From Dysgonomonas sp. (lineage in GTDB: Bacteria; Bacteroidota; Bacteroidia; Bacteroidales; Dysgonomonadaceae): a stretch of 10,081 nt of DNA. The notes below the pieces were generated by a model. That model was not told the DNA's origin. It saw nothing but the letters and a program-made list of their open reading frames with translations, and ran no database searches. The stretch spans positions 425 through 10,505 of the forward strand of contig DQAM01000478.1 in NCBI GenBank assembly GCA_003523545.1. The letters run 5' to 3'. Positions 7,613 through 10,081 of this stretch are shown here, piece after piece. Both the position numbers and the translations under genes were made by a program. The number at the start of each line of letters is the position of its first letter. Within the stretch, counting starts at the first letter, position 1.

Positions 7613-8782
7613 TTATCTTATGACCTTCTTTATTCTTTCCAATGCTTGTTGAAGCATTGTCTCATTACAGCAAAGTGAGATGCGTATATACCTCTCTCCT
7701 TTACTACCAAAGATAAAACCCGGAGTAAGGAATACATGCGCATCATATAATATTTTATCAGCCAGTTCCTCACTGCTATTATATGTATCCGGAATTTTTC
7801 CCCAGAGGAACATGCCTACCTGGTTTTTATCATATACACAGTCTAATGTATCCATAATTTCCCCTGCATATGTACGGCGTTTGGCATAGACTTCTATATT
7901 ATTTTCATGATGCCATTCTTTGGAATTGTGCAAAGCTGTTACAGCCGCCGCTTGCATTGGTTTGAATATACCGCTTTCGATATTACTCAGTACTTTCAAT
8001 ATCCATTGTATGAATTGAGCATTAGAAGCGGCCATTCCTAAACGCCATCCCGGCATATTATGGGATTTACTCATCGAATTGAGTTCTATGCAGATATCTT
8101 TAGCTCCTTCAACCTTTAGTATACTCAACGGCTCTTCGTTGAGTATCATGCTGTACGGATTGTCATGTGCAATAATTATTCCATATTTTTTCCCGAATGC
8201 AACCAGTTTCTCAAATAAATCTAAAGAGCCGTTTGCACCGGTCGGCATATTCGGATAATTTACCCACATCAGTTTGATTTTGGATAAATCCATCTTCTCC
8301 AGAGCTTCTAAATCGGGTTGCCAGCTGTTGTTTTCGTCCAGATCGTAATTGTATATTTCAGCTCCGACTAAACGGCTTACAGATGTATAGGTCGGATAAC
8401 CGGGATTGGGTACTAACACCCCGTCGCCCGGATTAAGAAAAGCCAGCGATATATGCAATATGCCTTCTTTAGAACCAATCAAAGGTTGTATTTCTTTCGC
8501 AGGATCGAGGGAAACTCCATATAAATTTCGATACCAAGCCGCAAATGCCTTTCTCAGTTCAGGTATACCTACATGCGACTGATATCCATGGGCATTCGGA
8601 TCTTTTGCCGAATTTGCTAATGTCCCGATCGTTTCATCAGAAGGGGGAAGGTCGGGACTTCCTATCCCTAAGCTGATAACGTTTTTGCCTTGAGCATTCA
8701 TTTCTGCTATCTCCTTCAATTTAATGGAGAAATAATATTCGTTTACTGTATTTAAACGGTCTGCCGGAATTATTGCTTTCAT
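7613..8782 (-). CDS. PLP-dependent class I aminotransferase, probably aromatic
   Basis: A 389-residue fold-type I aminotransferase (class I/II). The PLP-binding lysine is K239 in SMSKSHNMPGWRLGM. Other expected residues are N178 in NYPNMPTG, D207 and Y210 in AHDNPY, and R367 in YIRISL, which should bind the substrate carboxylate. Position between pheA and DAHP synthase/chorismate mutase suggests transamination of phenylpyruvate, 4-hydroxyphenylpyruvate or prephenate; sequence alone does not fix the substrate, and relatives include DapL-like and aspartate-type enzymes. The ATG at 8780-8782 has an AT-rich upstream region. It follows pheA by 75 bp with no strong terminator between, so it should share the attenuated transcript. 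Confidence 0.92.
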   Translation of the reverse strand: MKAIIPADRLNTVNEYYFSIKLKEIAEMNAQGKNVISLGIGSPDLPPSDETIGTLANSAKDPNAHGYQSHVGIPELRKAFAAWYRNLYGVSLDPAKEIQPLIGSKEGILHISLAFLNPGDGVLVPNPGYPTYTSVSRLVGAEIYNYDLDENNSWQPDLEALEKMDLSKIKLMWVNYPNMPTGANGSLDLFEKLVAFGKKYGIIIAHDNPYSMILNEEPLSILKVEGAKDICIELNSMSKSHNMPGWRLGMAASNAQFIQWILKVLSNIESGIFKPMQAAAVTALHNSKEWHHENNIEVYAKRRTYAGEIMDTLDCVYDKNQVGMFLWGKIPDTYNSSEELADKILYDAHVFLTPGFIFGSKGERYIRISLCCNETMLQQALERIKKVIR

Positions 8783-8857
8783 AAGTTATATTATTTTCGG
8801 ATAAACATCTGGGTTTATTCCTAGAATTTTTAATTTATAATTTTACGTTCTTCATTC

Positions 8858-9703
8858 TCAGATTGCACTTTGTTTTCCTTCCGGATACTCTCCCAGGATT
8901 TTCAGTTCATTGGTAAGAGGACGTATCGCATGAAGCGATTGTTTGTATGTATTGTAATCGGTGAATTTGAGATCGATGTAAAACTGATATTCCCATTCCC
9001 GTCCGATTATAGGGAGCGACTGTATCTTTGTGAGGTTGACGCCGTAAAAAGACAGGATCGACAGTACTTTCGAGAGGCTTCCCTCCGTATGGGGTAATGT
9101 GAATACGATTGATGCCTTATTCAGTACTTCGTTTTTTTGTAATTCGTCGACTATCCAGGGATTTGAGAAGAGGAGGAAGCGTGTGTAGTTGTGTTTATTA
9201 GTTTCAATGCCTTTAGCTAAAATATTGAGTCCGTATATTTCGGCAGCCCTCTGGCTGCATATAGCCGCATGTCCGGTTAGTTTCTCGTCGGAAATATCTT
9301 TGGCTGCCAGGGCGGTATCCTCGTGCTCTACTATTTTGACCGAAGGGAGCGTGTCCAGAAATTCTACGCATTGCATCAAAGCTATAGGATGCGAAGCAAT
9401 CTCCTTGACTTCGTGGATATCTTCTCCGGGTAAAGTCGCCAGACAGTGCGATATCCTTAATTTGTATTCTCCGGCTATAGGCAGTTTGTTTTCTTTGAGC
9501 AGTTCATGATTTTGAAGCAGGCTCCCGGCAATTGTATTTTCTATTGCCATAATACCGATGGTATTCGGTTCTTTCTTGATGGCTGAAAAAATATCCTTAA
9601 AAGTGTTGCAGGGTATAATTTCTATTTCCTCACCTTCGAAATAATTCTCTGCTGCAATGCCGTGATAGGCTCCCATGCCTCCCTGAATAGCTACTTTCTT
9701 CAT
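8858..9703 (-). CDS. pheA: Prephenate dehydratase
   Basis: A 281-residue monofunctional prephenate dehydratase that converts prephenate to phenylpyruvate, the committed step to phenylalanine. The catalytic region (1 to about 185) shows AIQGGMGAYHGIAA, GIMAIENTIAGS and the conserved N172-Y-T-R-F (172-176). A C-terminal ACT domain (about 198-280) should sense Phe: EGSLSKVL (207-214) matches the GAL-type motif, but the usual ESRP motif reads QSLP (228-231). There is no chorismate mutase domain, since that activity is on the DAHP synthase. ATG at 9701-9703 is the first suitable start and lies 14 nt after the T-run of the attenuator terminator. It is the first structural gene of the operon, and expression should depend on the leader peptide and terminator/antiterminator upstream. 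Confidence 0.95.
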   Translation of the reverse strand: MKKVAIQGGMGAYHGIAAENYFEGEEIEIIPCNTFKDIFSAIKKEPNTIGIMAIENTIAGSLLQNHELLKENKLPIAGEYKLRISHCLATLPGEDIHEVKEIASHPIALMQCVEFLDTLPSVKIVEHEDTALAAKDISDEKLTGHAAICSQRAAEIYGLNILAKGIETNKHNYTRFLLFSNPWIVDELQKNEVLNKASIVFTLPHTEGSLSKVLSILSFYGVNLTKIQSLPIIGREWEYQFYIDLKFTDYNTYKQSLHAIRPLTNELKILGEYPEGKQSAI

Positions 9704-9717
9704 ACAATTTGGTTATT

Positions 9718-9751
9718 AAAAGAAAAGTCCCATCGTTTCCGACAGGACTTT
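9718..9751 (-). terminator. Attenuator terminator upstream of pheA
   Basis: On the minus strand, AAAGTCCTGTCG (9751-9740) pairs with CGATGGGACTTT (9735-9724) as an unbroken 12-bp stem with two G-U pairs around a GAAA tetraloop, followed by the T-rich run TTTTCTTTT (9726-9718). This is a good intrinsic terminator, placed in the 5' leader rather than after a gene, which marks it as an attenuator. Confidence 0.88.
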
Positions 9752-9803
9752 ATATCTTATTTAATTGTTTTATTCTTTCAATCTTTCCATACAAAATCCT
9801 GTC
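9741..9803 (-). promoter_or_regulatory. Antiterminator helix of the pheA leader
   Basis: On the minus strand, GACAGGATTTTGTAT (9803-9789), starting one base after the leader-peptide stop, is complementary over all 15 positions (two G-U) to ATATAAAGTCCTGTC (9755-9741). The second segment contains 11 of the 12 bases of the terminator's 5' arm, so antiterminator and terminator cannot coexist. A ribosome ending at the leader stop would cover the first segment and favour termination; one stalled on upstream Phe codons would leave it free. I found no convincing protector (1:2) helix. Confidence 0.82.
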
Positions 9804-9860
9804 TTACCTCTTAAAGTAAAAGTAAAAAAAGAAAAAGTATGTAAAGGAAAAATGATTCAT
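9804..9860 (-). CDS. Phe/Tyr-rich leader peptide of the aromatic operon (pheL-like)
   Basis: An 18-codon ORF encoding MNHFSFTYFFFFYFYFKR, with ATG at 9858-9860 and TAA at 9804-9806. Eight codons are Phe (seven TTT, one TTC) and three are Tyr, including the run FFFFYFYF at codons 9-16. E. coli pheL ([15 protein letters not shown]) is the obvious functional parallel; no homology is implied. The start lies about 20 nt after the predicted transcript start and has an A-rich upstream region (AAAAGACAATA). The ORF acts as a sensor: low charged tRNA-Phe (perhaps also tRNA-Tyr) would stall the ribosome and let the antiterminator form. The T-rich composition alone could give Phe codons by chance, but the fit with the two RNA structures argues strongly against that. 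Confidence 0.85.
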   Translation of the reverse strand: MNHFSFTYFFFFYFYFKR

Positions 9861-9885
9861 TATTGTCTTTTCGCTAATGATTCGA

Positions 9886-9914
9886 CAAAAGTAATATATT
9901 TTTGGTAAAAACAA
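9886..9914 (-). promoter_or_regulatory. Promoter of the aromatic amino acid operon
   Basis: TACTTTTG on the minus strand (9886-9893) matches the Bacteroidetes -7 consensus TAnnTTTG, with TTG (9912-9914) 18 bp upstream, the same spacing as the SDR promoter. Transcription would start near 9880, giving a leader of about 177 nt that contains the leader peptide and attenuator. Confidence 0.65.
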
Positions 9915-9965
9915 GCAATCTGCTGTATTTTTTTCGCAAAGATTACAAATAGCTGTTTTATTAGA

Positions 9966-10081
9966 TTATTCTACCCTGCTGTCTGCTAACGCTTCTCCCG
10001 AAAGGCTGAATACCAGGTTAGCCGTATCGTTAAGATCTTCCAGCCTTATTGCGATACGTGCTTCCCGGATGATAACTTCCG
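9966..10081 (-). CDS. C-terminal end of an unidentified protein
   Basis: The minus strand is open from the window edge to TAA at 9966-9968, giving 37 residues that begin EVIIREARIAIRLEDL and end SLSGEALADSRVE. The composition (alternating charged and hydrophobic residues, higher GC than the leader next to it) looks coding. I do not recognise the family, and the start lies outside the window. It is upstream of and in the same direction as the aromatic operon promoter, about 50 bp away, with no strong terminator between. Confidence 0.55.
   Translation of the reverse strand, partial: EVIIREARIAIRLEDLNDTANLVFSLSGEALADSRVE

Noticed and set aside
8801..8818. Hairpin ATAAAC-N6-GTTTAT between pheA and the aminotransferase
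   Set aside because: Six AT-rich base pairs and no T-run; likely chance in AT-rich spacer, and a terminator here would separate genes that probably work together.
9911..9925. Possible small hairpin followed by a T-run after the fragment at 9966, overlapping the operon promoter
   Set aside because: Stem of about 4 bp with a 3-nt loop; not credible as an intrinsic terminator.

Overview
The window looks like a chromosomal segment of an AT-rich Bacteroidota genome, most likely order Bacteroidales. This rests on the protein families (a TM2 protein followed by a DUF2752 protein, a DAHP synthase with a C-terminal chorismate mutase, a DUF418 membrane protein), on promoter boxes of the Bacteroidetes type (TAnnTTTG with an upstream TTG), and on A-rich rather than Shine-Dalgarno-like start regions. 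The genus cannot be fixed by eye.

Layout. (1) 1-781, plus strand: the end of a TM2-domain protein whose true start lies before the window, then a small DUF2752 membrane protein. (2) 786-3021, minus strand: an extended SDR (NAD-dependent epimerase/dehydratase family) and, upstream of it, a DUF418 membrane protein. (3) 3189-5336, plus strand: RNase R, ending at a strong hairpin shared with the convergent operon. (4) 5374-9914, minus strand: an aromatic amino acid operon with promoter, Phe-rich leader peptide, attenuator, prephenate dehydratase, aminotransferase, a degraded REP-associated (Y1) transposase, a GNAT acetyltransferase, and DAHP synthase/chorismate mutase. (5) 9966-10081, minus strand: the last 37 codons of an unidentified gene.

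The main discovery is the 5' leader of the aromatic operon. A promoter at 9886-9914 precedes an 18-codon ORF (9804-9860) encoding MNHFSFTYFFFFYFYFKR, with 8 Phe and 3 Tyr. One base after its stop begins a 15-nt segment that can pair completely with a segment overlapping the 5' arm of a 12-bp GAAA-capped terminator hairpin just ahead of pheA. The two structures exclude each other, and their spacing fits a ribosome-controlled attenuator like E. coli pheL/pheA, here in a Bacteroidales operon that covers the entry step (DAHP synthase), chorismate mutase, prephenate dehydratase and an aminotransferase.

A second unusual feature is the transposase remnant inside this operon. It holds two REP-like palindromes in inverted orientation. 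One is flanked by 5-bp direct repeats and introduces an in-frame stop; removing the 30-nt unit would restore the frame through the catalytic-Tyr region.
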